Assembly: GCA_913052045.1 (NCBI GenBank) | Contig: CAJXDJ010000071.1 | Location: 1-5,659, forward strand | Length of the DNA: 5,659 nucleotides | Direction of reading: 5' to 3' | From: an uncultured Dehalococcoidia bacterium | GTDB taxonomy: Bacteria; Chloroflexota; Dehalococcoidia; Lucifugimonadales; GCA-2712585 | Shown here: positions 1 through 5,659 of the stretch, piece by piece | Numbering within the stretch: position 1 is the stretch's first letter | How the letters are laid out: each line of letters starts with the position of its first letter | Made by a program: the position numbers and the translations under genes | The notes under the pieces: generated by a model | Database searches by the model: none | What the model was told of the DNA's origin: nothing | Seen by the model: the letters and a program-made list of their open reading frames with translations, nothing else

Positions 1-1091
1 AAGTTCATGGAATCATAGACGTGATGGCCCCGGAAGACGTTGAAATCAGAGTTCACAGGGCACTGATTTATGAGGGAGGAGTCGAAAGTTCCTTGAAGTC
101 AAAGCTTGGTGGGACCTTGGTTACTTGGAAGAACCCAATACATTTTACTGGGGGAGGTGCTTACACCAGGCAGGCAACGACAGAGGTTCAAAGTGGACTA
201 GCATTTATTGATGAGGTGGCATGGACGTCGTTTGGTGGAGCACTTGTTGGATACCCGGCTATAGAAGCGATATTGGTCTTAGATGCCAACGGAAAGGAGG
301 TGGTGCCGAAGAGTGGATTGGTTACTACCAATGAGGTCTACCTAGATGGCAATGAGGAACATATTTTGGACATGGATAACAGTTATAAGGTTAGGACTAA
401 TGATGGAGAATGGAGGTTCATCCTTGGAACTGATAAAGCCGGAAGAGATATCGTAACCCGCTTGATCCATGGGGCAAGAATTTCACTCAGCGTTTCTCTT
501 ATAGCAATCTTATTCGCAGGTTCAGTTGGCACCACGCTTGGATTGATAGCAGGATACTCGGGAGGATGGGTAGATGCTGTTATTATGAGATTAGTCGATA
601 TGAAATTGGCAATACCATCAATACTGTTGGCCTTGGTTTTCGTAGCCGTTGTAGGAAGGGGCTTTGGGACGGTGGTAACAGTTATAGCTTTGGTCTATTG
701 GGCGATTTATGCTAGACAGGCTCGAGGAGAAACACTATCGATTAAGAATAGAGACTATGTACAAAGGGCAAAAGTCGCGGGATGCTCGCATATCAGAATC
801 ATAATGAAACACATTTTACCCAATGTTCTAAATAGTTTGGTTATTGTGGCTACGTTGCAATTAGGGACAGCCATATTGTTTGAAGCGTCGCTCAGTTTCC
901 TAAATGCTGGAATCCCCAGGCCGATGGCCGCTTGGGGGATTATGGTAGCTGATGGTAGAGAATTGATAACCTCTCATTGGTGGGTTACATTATGGCCGGG
1001 GATGTGTATTCTTGTAGCGGTTATGGCCCTCAACTTGATTGGGGACTGGACTCGTGACACGTTAGATCCAAAAACTAGGCAGGTGAATTAG
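1..1091 (+). CDS. OppC/DppC-like peptide ABC transporter permease (5' partial)
   Basis: Inner-membrane permease subunit of an oligopeptide/dipeptide/nickel-type ABC importer. The frame is open to the left edge (codons GTT CAT GGA ATC ATA GAC precede the GTG at 21), so the true start and the usual N-terminal helix lie outside the window; GTG21/ATG24 are probably internal codons. Counting from GTG21 (356 residues), residues 1-132 form a polar, strand-rich region, expected to be extracytoplasmic. The family motif GTDKAGRD follows at 136-143. Hydrophobic segments lie near 153-178, 196-212, 215-230, 271-290 and 320-341. The EAA coupling loop that contacts the ATPases is visible at 249-268 (RAKVAGCSH...KHILPN). 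The GTD motif of ordinary OppC/DppC proteins comes after about 90 residues, so this member has an unusually large insert. The stop is two bases before the ATPase gene, showing one operon. Family is confident; substrate is not determinable. Confidence 0.93.
   Translation, partial: VHGIIDVMAPEDVEIRVHRALIYEGGVESSLKSKLGGTLVTWKNPIHFTGGGAYTRQATTEVQSGLAFIDEVAWTSFGGALVGYPAIEAILVLDANGKEVVPKSGLVTTNEVYLDGNEEHILDMDNSYKVRTNDGEWRFILGTDKAGRDIVTRLIHGARISLSVSLIAILFAGSVGTTLGLIAGYSGGWVDAVIMRLVDMKLAIPSILLALVFVAVVGRGFGTVVTVIALVYWAIYARQARGETLSIKNRDYVQRAKVAGCSHIRIIMKHILPNVLNSLVIVATLQLGTAILFEASLSFLNAGIPRPMAAWGIMVADGRELITSHWWVTLWPGMCILVAVMALNLIGDWTRDTLDPKTRQVN
1081..1086 (+). promoter_or_regulatory. Ribosome binding site supporting the TTG start at 1094
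   Basis: AGGTGA lies seven bases upstream of TTG1094, inside the last codons of the permease gene. The in-frame stop TAG at 1076-1078 leaves little room for an earlier start, so this site supports TTG as initiator of the OppD-like gene. Confidence 0.6.
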
Positions 1092-1093
1092 TT

Positions 1094-2110
1094 TTGGTAG
1101 CTGTTGATAAATCTGAAAATGTTTTAAGTGTAAACAACCTCCACACCTATTTTTACAATCGTTGGGGGACTGTGAAAGCAGTAGATGGTGTCAGTTTTAC
1201 TGTGAAGGCAGGTGAGACTCTCGGTATAGTTGGCGAATCTGGCTGTGGTAAAACGATGACCGCGAGCTCCTTACTTAGACTTCACCCACAGCCGGCATCC
1301 CGGATTATAGAAGGGGAGATTATGTTGGATGGGGATGATATCATGCAATATCCCGAAAGCCAAATGCGCGATGTTAGGGGACGGAAGATTTCAATGATAT
1401 TGCAAGATCCTCAGACTTCTCTAAACCCGGTTTATACCATAGGAAACCAACTCGTAGAAGCCTTAACTCATCGGACCGATGAGACAGCCAAGGAAAGGGG
1501 TTTGCGCAAGCTGGCCGAAGAAGCTTTGAGAGATGTCAAGGTGGCGGCTCCTAACAGAAGATTATTAGACTTTCCCCATCAGATGAGCGGGGGAATGAAA
1601 CAGCGTGTGGTAGGTGCCGTTGCGATGGCGTGTAGCCCCAAGGTTATTATAGCTGATGAACCTACGACTGCTTTGGATGTGACCATCCAATTGCAATATT
1701 TGAGGCTTCTCAAAGATATTCAGGCTCGAACTGGAATGAGCATTATATTTATCACCCATGACTTTGGTATAGTGGCACGAATGTGTGACAGAGTAGCGGT
1801 AATGTACGCAGGCAGAATTGTCGAGAACGGACCTGTGAGGGAGATATTTAACAACCCAGCTCATCCATATACTGCAGCCCTCATTGGCTCGGTTCCGAGG
1901 TTAGAGGAAAGGGTAGACAGGCTATTCCAGATCGAAGGTCAACCCCCTCAGCTTTATGATTTGCCGGTTGGATGCAGATTTAAGGCAAGATGCACATTTG
2001 CTAAACCTGTGTGCGAGGAAGCATATCCCACATACTATCAGGTCGATGAAAACCATAACGCAGCTTGTTGGAGGCACGATCCATTATGGGAGTCAGCCCC
2101 CCCTTACTAG
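1094..2110 (+). CDS. OppD/DppD-like peptide ABC transporter ATP-binding protein
   Basis: Cytoplasmic ATPase that powers peptide (or related solute) import with the partner ATPase encoded next. The 338 residues are a normal family length. The nucleotide-binding domain is complete: Walker A GESGCGKT at 47-54, Q-loop Gln104 (LQDPQTSLNP), signature MSGGMKQ at 164-170, Walker B VIIADEP at 184-190 with catalytic Glu189, D-loop ALD at 193-195, and H-loop His222. The oligopeptide-transporter C-terminal region follows (HPYT at 257-260, then GQPPQLYDLPVGC). Four cysteines, at 294, 300, 307 and 325, match the subfamily pattern that binds a [4Fe-4S] cluster in some members. The SGGM(K/R)QRV signature is typical of the OppD rather than the OppF partner. 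The start is TTG with AGGTGA seven bases upstream, two bases after the permease stop, implying translational coupling. Peptide specificity is inferred from family only; Opp versus Dpp cannot be decided. Confidence 0.95.
   Translation: MVAVDKSENVLSVNNLHTYFYNRWGTVKAVDGVSFTVKAGETLGIVGESGCGKTMTASSLLRLHPQPASRIIEGEIMLDGDDIMQYPESQMRDVRGRKISMILQDPQTSLNPVYTIGNQLVEALTHRTDETAKERGLRKLAEEALRDVKVAAPNRRLLDFPHQMSGGMKQRVVGAVAMACSPKVIIADEPTTALDVTIQLQYLRLLKDIQARTGMSIIFITHDFGIVARMCDRVAVMYAGRIVENGPVREIFNNPAHPYTAALIGSVPRLEERVDRLFQIEGQPPQLYDLPVGCRFKARCTFAKPVCEEAYPTYYQVDENHNAACWRHDPLWESAPPY
2070..2074 (+). promoter_or_regulatory. Ribosome binding site for the ATG at 2086
   Basis: GGAGG lies 11 bases upstream of ATG2086, inside the 3' end of the OppD-like gene. 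It favours ATG2086 over the in-frame TTG codons at 2065 and 2068, which lie upstream of the site. Confidence 0.55.
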
Positions 2111-3192
2111 AGGTAATAGACTTAAAGAAACACTTTGCGGTGACCAAGGGTCTTATTTTGCAAAAGATCATTGGTCAGGTGAAGGCGGTAGATGGGATTA
2201 GCTTTACCATCAATGAAGGAGAAACCCACGGATTGGTGGGAGAATCCGGATGTGGCAAAACCACCACCGCCAAAACTGTGTTGAGATTGGAAGAACCTAC
2301 CAGCGGATCTGTCAAACTTTATGGGAAGGATGTTCACCAGTTAAAGGGAGATGAATTAAAGGAATATAGGGCTACTGTACAGGCTGTATTCCAAGATCCA
2401 TGGTCGTCTCTTAGCCCTCGTATGCGAGTTAGAGATTTGATAGCAGAGGCGTTGATTGTTAATCGTCGGGTGTCCAAAGAGGAAGTGGCAGCCAGAGTGT
2501 CCGAGCTTTTGGATCACGTTGGGTTACACCCGGCTCAAGCATCCTTGTTCCCTCATGAATTTAGTGGTGGTCAGCGGCAGCGGATAGCAGTTGCAAGTGG
2601 TCTGGCTTCTTATCCGAAGTTAATTTTGTTGGATGAACCCGTGTCGGCTCTGGATGTATCTATTAGAGCGCAAATTCTAAATCTGCTCTGGGATCTCCAG
2701 CAGGAGTATGGGGTCGCATATCTTATGGTAGCCCATAACCTTGCTACCGTTAGATATATGGCACACAAGACATCTGTGATGTACCTCGGGAAAATAGTCG
2801 AGCAGGGTGATACTGAAGAAATATTTAATTACCCCCTTCATCCATACACGCGCGCGTTATTTTCTGCTGCACTGTCCTCGCATCCCGATATAGTCAGAGA
2901 TGAAATAGTCCTGCCTGGCGAGGTGCCTTCTCCCATAGATCCTCCCTCAGGATGCAGTTTTCATCCAAGATGTCCCGTTGCACTATCCGAACCCGATTTA
3001 ATGAAACGGTGTAAAGGTGAATTGCCAGTTTTGACAGAGGTGGCACCTGGGCATCGTGTTGCTTGTCATCTTTACTCTGGAGGGGCTGATCCACTGCCAG
3101 CGGACAAGCTCAAAATGCACAAAGATGGAGGAAAGGCGGCAGCCATAGCTAAGAAACAGTTGGCTGCAATGACAACGAGGGTTGAAGATTAG
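2086..3192 (+). CDS. OppF/DppF-like peptide ABC transporter ATP-binding protein
   Basis: Second ATPase of the importer, expected to form a heterodimer with the preceding OppD-like protein under the two permeases. From ATG2086 it has 368 residues: Walker A GESGCGKT at 52-59, Q-loop Gln103 (FQDPWSSLSP), signature FSGGQRQ at 159-165, Walker B LILLDEP at 179-185 with Glu184, D-loop ALD at 188-190, and H-loop His217. The H-loop reads VAHN where family members usually have SHD; the histidine is kept. The SGGQRQRI signature is typical of OppF. The C-terminal region holds cysteines 290, 296, 309 and 327, a possible [4Fe-4S] site. A charged, alanine-rich tail (331-368) extends beyond the usual domain. 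In-frame TTG codons at 2065 and 2068 give slightly longer alternatives, but ATG2086 has GGAGG upstream. The gene overlaps its neighbour by 25 bases, which fits coupled translation and equal expression of the two ATPases. Confidence 0.95.
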   Translation: MGVSPPLLEVIDLKKHFAVTKGLILQKIIGQVKAVDGISFTINEGETHGLVGESGCGKTTTAKTVLRLEEPTSGSVKLYGKDVHQLKGDELKEYRATVQAVFQDPWSSLSPRMRVRDLIAEALIVNRRVSKEEVAARVSELLDHVGLHPAQASLFPHEFSGGQRQRIAVASGLASYPKLILLDEPVSALDVSIRAQILNLLWDLQQEYGVAYLMVAHNLATVRYMAHKTSVMYLGKIVEQGDTEEIFNYPLHPYTRALFSAALSSHPDIVRDEIVLPGEVPSPIDPPSGCSFHPRCPVALSEPDLMKRCKGELPVLTEVAPGHRVACHLYSGGADPLPADKLKMHKDGGKAAAIAKKQLAAMTTRVED

Positions 3193-3285
3193 ACTGCACA
3201 GGGACCTGGCGAATAGAGGGTAAAGATTGGCCTGCGATTGATAGATTTAATATCGTTTAACTAGCGAGGTTTCAGGATAGGACTT
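3193..3285 (+). other. Intergenic gap after the OppF-like gene, no clear terminator
   Basis: These 93 bases contain no ORF or strong hairpin followed by a T-run. The best inverted repeat is CAG/CTG around 3198-3208, too short to act as a terminator. The small membrane protein gene could therefore be read through from the transporter operon. Confidence 0.4.
3274..3277 (+). promoter_or_regulatory. Ribosome binding site of the small membrane protein gene
   Basis: AGGA lies eight bases upstream of ATG3286, a normal spacing. It helps to show that the short downstream ORF is translated. Confidence 0.5.
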
Positions 3286-3579
3286 ATGTGGCGTGTTGTA
3301 CTTTTGGGTTTGTTATTTTCAGTTATAGCCGTTCTTATGATTTTTAGGGTCAGATATCTTTTGAAATTTTTAGCAATAGTCCTCTATTCTAAGGTTTCTC
3401 CCCTGGGTATGAGTGGGAATTTGCCATTGTGGGCTAGGTATTATCTGAGTAGCGATGAATACGAAGGCCCACCACCGGGAATAGGCCAACTTGAAGAGAA
3501 CGTGAAGATTCTGGGATATTCGTTGATAGCAATACCCTTGGCTTTGGTAGTTATGGTACTGTTTTTTGGATCAGGGTGA
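3286..3579 (+). CDS. Small membrane protein of unknown function, two predicted helices
   Basis: I do not recognise this 97-residue protein. Residues 4-20 form a strongly hydrophobic helix, followed by Arg21, Arg23 and Lys27 and a second, shorter hydrophobic stretch at about 24-34. Residues 35-73 are a polar loop with aromatic and acidic residues (WARYYLSSDEYE at 49-60) and a PPPGIG turn (62-67). Residues 74-94 form a second membrane helix, leaving a very short C-terminus. There is no lipobox, and the first segment looks like an anchor rather than a cleaved signal peptide. The ATG has an AGGA site eight bases upstream. The gene follows the OppF-like gene on the same strand after 93 bases, so it may be the last gene of the operon, but a role in transport is only a guess. 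The hydrophobic pattern and ribosome site make it likely to be real. Confidence 0.7.
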   Translation: MWRVVLLGLLFSVIAVLMIFRVRYLLKFLAIVLYSKVSPLGMSGNLPLWARYYLSSDEYEGPPPGIGQLEENVKILGYSLIAIPLALVVMVLFFGSG

Positions 3580-3638
3580 TGAAAGGGTGACGAAACTAGC
3601 AATGACGTGTGATGATAGCGGTGGCTGGTTAGTATCGA
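3580..3638. other. Convergent intergenic junction
   Basis: A 59-base spacer between the membrane protein gene (+) and the winged-helix gene (-). I see no strong terminator. The only inverted repeat is TTAGT/ACTAA at 3629-3642 with a four-base loop, which overlaps the stop codon of the minus-strand gene and lacks a T-run on either side. Confidence 0.4.
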
Positions 3639-4157
3639 CTAAGAAACCATCGTATTTCTACCCTTTTCGGTAACGGTGTAATATCCCTGTTTGCCCCTAA
3701 CTCTTTCTATCCAACCACAGTTGTTTCTACTCGTGTTACGGATTGCGGTCATAAAATCAATTGGTTGTGGCCATCCAACTGCATCAAACAAGGGCTTCAA
3801 CTCTTCGGTAGAAATGTAATCCATAAGCAAAAATAGTCTTGCTCCTTCCGCTGCTACGAGAACCCTTCCGCGATCACTTCTCGGGTCATGTTTCCTACAG
3901 AAGTCGGAAAATTGGGATTCCTGACTTGGTGGTTGTGTTGTTGCCGGTTGATCTATCTGGGATAAATGGGTGTCTTTTCTGCCATTGGCGGAGTCTGTGC
4001 CTTGAATCGGGGATTGAAGGGACGATTGTTTGTTCGTAAGATAATGGGGCAATAACACTCTCTCGACCAGTGCCAACACTTGACCCTCAGAATCCTTGCC
4101 ATCGGCCGTAAAAGTGATTTTCGGCCCGTCTTTTATGTGTAAATGGATGGTTAGCAT
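3639..4157 (-). CDS. Unknown protein with probable C-terminal winged-helix domain
   Basis: A 172-residue protein not recognised as a named family. Residues 1-40 form a small strand-helix unit (MLTIHLHIKDGPKITFTADG, then helix 24-39). Residues 41-82 are a low-complexity linker rich in Gln, Ser, Thr and Pro, probably disordered. Residues 83-170 resemble a winged helix: a lead helix GRVLVAAEGARLFLLM (97-112), helix ISTEELKPLFDAVG (115-128), a putative recognition helix about 132-145, then a beta wing ending in QGYYTVTEKGRN (157-168), a common ending of such folds. This suggests nucleic-acid binding or protein interaction; no target can be inferred. The ATG is the first start after an in-frame TAA six bases upstream, so the start is well fixed, but the Shine-Dalgarno is weak (AAGAA directly before it). 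It lies 95 bases downstream of uvrC on the same strand, possibly with its own promoter. The opposite-strand frame at 3839-4039 has no protein-like features. Confidence 0.72.
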   Translation of the reverse strand: MLTIHLHIKDGPKITFTADGKDSEGQVLALVERVLLPHYLTNKQSSLQSPIQGTDSANGRKDTHLSQIDQPATTQPPSQESQFSDFCRKHDPRSDRGRVLVAAEGARLFLLMDYISTEELKPLFDAVGWPQPIDFMTAIRNTSRNNCGWIERVRGKQGYYTVTEKGRNTMVS

Positions 4158-4182
4158 TTCTTAATAGTACAGATGCTAATTC

Positions 4183-4211
4183 AACATAACCTTCGATGAA
4201 AGGAAAATCAA
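4183..4211 (-). promoter_or_regulatory. Possible sigma-70 type promoter of the winged-helix gene
   Basis: Read on the minus strand, TTGATT (4206-4211) and TATGTT (4183-4188) are separated by exactly 17 bases. Each matches the consensus at four of six positions. Transcription would start about 20 bases before the ATG at 4157. In an AT-rich gap such matches arise by chance, so this is a suggestion only. Confidence 0.3.
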
Positions 4212-4221
4212 GTGCTCAAAT

Positions 4222-4249
4222 AAAAAAACAGAATTTTACGTATAATATT
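4222..4249 (-). terminator. Weak terminator-like hairpin after uvrC
   Basis: Just beyond the uvrC stop, the minus strand reads AATATTA, loop TACG, TAAAATT (4249-4232): six A-T pairs with one A-A mismatch. Three bases later comes a run of seven T (4228-4222). The T-run is good, but a stem of only A-T pairs is weak, so termination may be partial or absent and the next gene may be cotranscribed. Confidence 0.3.
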
Positions 4250-4252
4250 GTT

Positions 4253-5659
4253 CTAAAGAATTTGTTTTATACGGATCGCAATAGTTTTGGATATACCGGG
4301 GGTGTTGGCGATATCTGTGACGGCAGCTTTTCTGAGTTTTGTTATCGAACCAAATTTGTTTAATAGGAGTCGCTTCCGTTTTGGACCAATTCCGCTTATC
4401 GCGTCCATATTGGAGACAGTTTGACTTTTAGATCGCAACTTGCGGTGATAGTTTATAGCGAATCTGTGGGCTTCATCTCTTAAACGTTGTACTAATTGTA
4501 GGGCCGGTGTTCTACGGTTTAATATAATAGGTTCTGGCGTATGAGGCCTGTGCAGCCACTCCTGTTTTTTAGATAACGATGCTATCGGTATGTAGTCTAT
4601 ACCGGATTGTAGTAACACTTCCAACGCTGCAGATAGATGTCCCTTTCCACCATCTATAATCATTAAGTCGGGTATGTTGGCGGTCCATGATTGCTGGGGT
4701 TGCTTGTAAGTTGAAGTATTATGCGACTCGGCCATCCTGTTTGGAAGGTGGTTGCATCGGCGCTGAAGAATTTCTTGGATCATTGAATAATCATCAATTA
4801 CTTTTACGGATTTTACCTTAAAGTGTCGGTATTGAGAGAGTTTGGGTAACCCGTCTATGAATACCACCATGCTGCCGACGGGGTTGGTGCCGTGAAGGTT
4901 AGAAACGTCGTAACACTCTATGGTTTTAGGGAGGCGAGGGAGGTGTAATGCCTCTTGTAATTCCTGGAGAGCTGTATCAAGAATATGTGTATTGTCCCAG
5001 CGCTTTATGTTTAAGTGGCGTAAATGATGCTCGGCGTTTTTTGTTGCCATTTCGACCAGTCGTTTATTAGATCCTCGTTTAGGAATAGTGAGAGTTAGGT
5101 TTTTGCGTTTGCTCGAGCGGAGCCAACCGATAATTTCATCTCTATCTTTCAGAGGATGATCTAGCATAATTTGTGAAGGTATGTACGAAGCGGATTGATA
5201 GAATTGTTTAATAAAACTACTCATGATGCTAGCTAAGGAAGTTTCTAGAGCACCATCCATCAAAAAGTTATCCCTGCCAGTTAGCTTGCCGTTACGTACG
5301 TAGAAAATCTCGATACAGGCTTGATCATTATGGGCATAGATACCGATGATATCTTGGTCACGATTTGTAACGGAGTCGGTTTTGATTTTTTGCTGGCTGG
5401 CGATCGATTCAAGAGCCTCTATCTGATCTCTGAAAGATGCGGCTCTTTCGAATTCCAGCGATTGTGAGGCTTGAAGCATTTTTGATCTTAAGTCCAAAAG
5501 GACGGATTCAGTTTTCCCCTCCAGAAACAGGATAACTTGATCTATGATTTCTCTATATCCCTTCTGATCGATGGCTCCAATACATGGGGCAGCACAACGA
5601 TTTATGTAATACTCCAAACAAGCTCTCTTATCGTTTCCAGTGATGGGTTTTGTGCAAGA
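4253..5659 (-). CDS. uvrC: UvrABC excision nuclease subunit C (5' partial)
   Basis: Nucleotide excision repair nuclease that joins the UvrB-DNA complex and cuts on both sides of the lesion. The frame is open through the right edge, giving 468 visible residues; the N-terminal GIY-YIG domain (3' incision) is outside. The TTG at 5615-5617 is an internal Leu (RACLEYY), not a start. Counting from the edge, Cys2, 14, 22 and 26 have the spacing X11, X7, X3 of the E. coli UvrC cysteines (154, 166, 174, 178) that bind [4Fe-4S]. The UvrB-binding UVR motif is at about 60-90 (SLEFERAASFRDQIEALE). The RNase H-like 5'-incision domain carries Asp251 (ECYDVSN), Asp290 (DDYSM), Asp336 (IIDGGKG) and His398 (RDEAH), matching E. 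coli D399, D438, D466 and H538. A helix-hairpin-helix pair fills 417-468 (ISGIGPKRKRLLL, NTPGISKTIAIRI). Alignment of the cysteines suggests about 152 missing residues and a total near 620. It ends 95 bases before the winged-helix gene. Confidence 0.97.
   Translation of the reverse strand, partial: SCTKPITGNDKRACLEYYINRCAAPCIGAIDQKGYREIIDQVILFLEGKTESVLLDLRSKMLQASQSLEFERAASFRDQIEALESIASQQKIKTDSVTNRDQDIIGIYAHNDQACIEIFYVRNGKLTGRDNFLMDGALETSLASIMSSFIKQFYQSASYIPSQIMLDHPLKDRDEIIGWLRSSKRKNLTLTIPKRGSNKRLVEMATKNAEHHLRHLNIKRWDNTHILDTALQELQEALHLPRLPKTIECYDVSNLHGTNPVGSMVVFIDGLPKLSQYRHFKVKSVKVIDDYSMIQEILQRRCNHLPNRMAESHNTSTYKQPQQSWTANIPDLMIIDGGKGHLSAALEVLLQSGIDYIPIASLSKKQEWLHRPHTPEPIILNRRTPALQLVQRLRDEAHRFAINYHRKLRSKSQTVSNMDAISGIGPKRKRLLLNKFGSITKLRKAAVTDIANTPGISKTIAIRIKQIL

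Noticed and set aside
1565..1864. 99-codon open frame on the minus strand
   Set aside because: It lies entirely within the well-supported OppD-like gene and its translation has no recognisable domain or sensible composition.
1956..2201. 81-codon open frame on the plus strand across the two ATPase genes
   Set aside because: It overlaps two confirmed genes in another frame and shows no protein-like features.
2122..2337. 71-codon minus-strand frame inside the OppF-like gene
   Set aside because: Antisense shadow of a conserved Walker A region, with no supporting signal.
2894..3094. 66-codon minus-strand frame inside the OppF-like gene
   Set aside because: Antisense shadow of the conserved cysteine-containing C-terminal region.
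3228..3256. Possible promoter TTGGCC-17-TATCGT before the small membrane protein gene
   Set aside because: Only three and four of six consensus matches, a level expected by chance.
3629..3642. Inverted repeat TTAGT/ACTAA as a bidirectional terminator
   Set aside because: Only five pairs, mostly A-T, with no T-run on either side; it also overlaps a stop codon.
3839..4039. 66-codon plus-strand frame opposite the winged-helix gene
   Set aside because: The minus-strand reading has a coherent fold pattern and a fixed start; this one has neither, and most of it opposes the low-complexity linker.
4241..4246. Perfect TATAAT on the plus strand in the uvrC downstream gap
   Set aside because: There is no -35-like hexamer at the expected distance (AAATAA at 4218-4223). 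It would only transcribe antisense to uvrC, and the site lies in an AT-rich hairpin.

Overview
The window is ordinary bacterial chromosome with two convergent groups of genes. The left part (about 1-3579, + strand) is the tail of an oligopeptide/dipeptide-type ABC importer operon. It holds the 3' part of an OppC/DppC-like permease, then OppD-like and OppF-like ATPases, then a small two-helix membrane protein of unknown function. The right part (about 3639-5659, - strand) is the C-terminal three quarters of the excision-repair nuclease UvrC, followed by a 172-codon gene with a probable C-terminal winged helix.

The source looks like a free-living bacterium of moderate base composition that uses ATG, TTG and possibly GTG starts with recognisable Shine-Dalgarno sites. 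The long extracytoplasmic insert in the permease and the overall protein style remind me of Chloroflexota (Dehalococcoidia/SAR202-like). That is an impression, not a demonstrated assignment.

Layout: permease (open at the left edge, ends 1091); OppD-like ATPase 1094-2110, two bases downstream, with a TTG start; OppF-like ATPase 2086-3192, whose ATG lies 25 bases inside the previous gene; a 93-base gap; the 97-codon membrane protein 3286-3579; a 59-base convergent junction without a convincing terminator; the winged-helix gene 4157-3639 (-); a 95-base gap with a weak AT-only terminator-like hairpin and a plausible promoter; and uvrC from 4253 to beyond the right edge (-).

The permease would pair with an upstream OppB-type subunit and a solute-binding protein, both outside the window. 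The two ATPases form the motor. Both carry the four-cysteine C-terminal region of this subfamily, which in some members binds a [4Fe-4S] cluster. UvrC acts in nucleotide excision repair and has no functional link to the transporter. I found no CRISPR array, mobile element, tRNA, rRNA or clear novel system. The points most worth a second look are the large insert in the permease, the winged-helix gene behind uvrC, and the small membrane protein behind the transporter.
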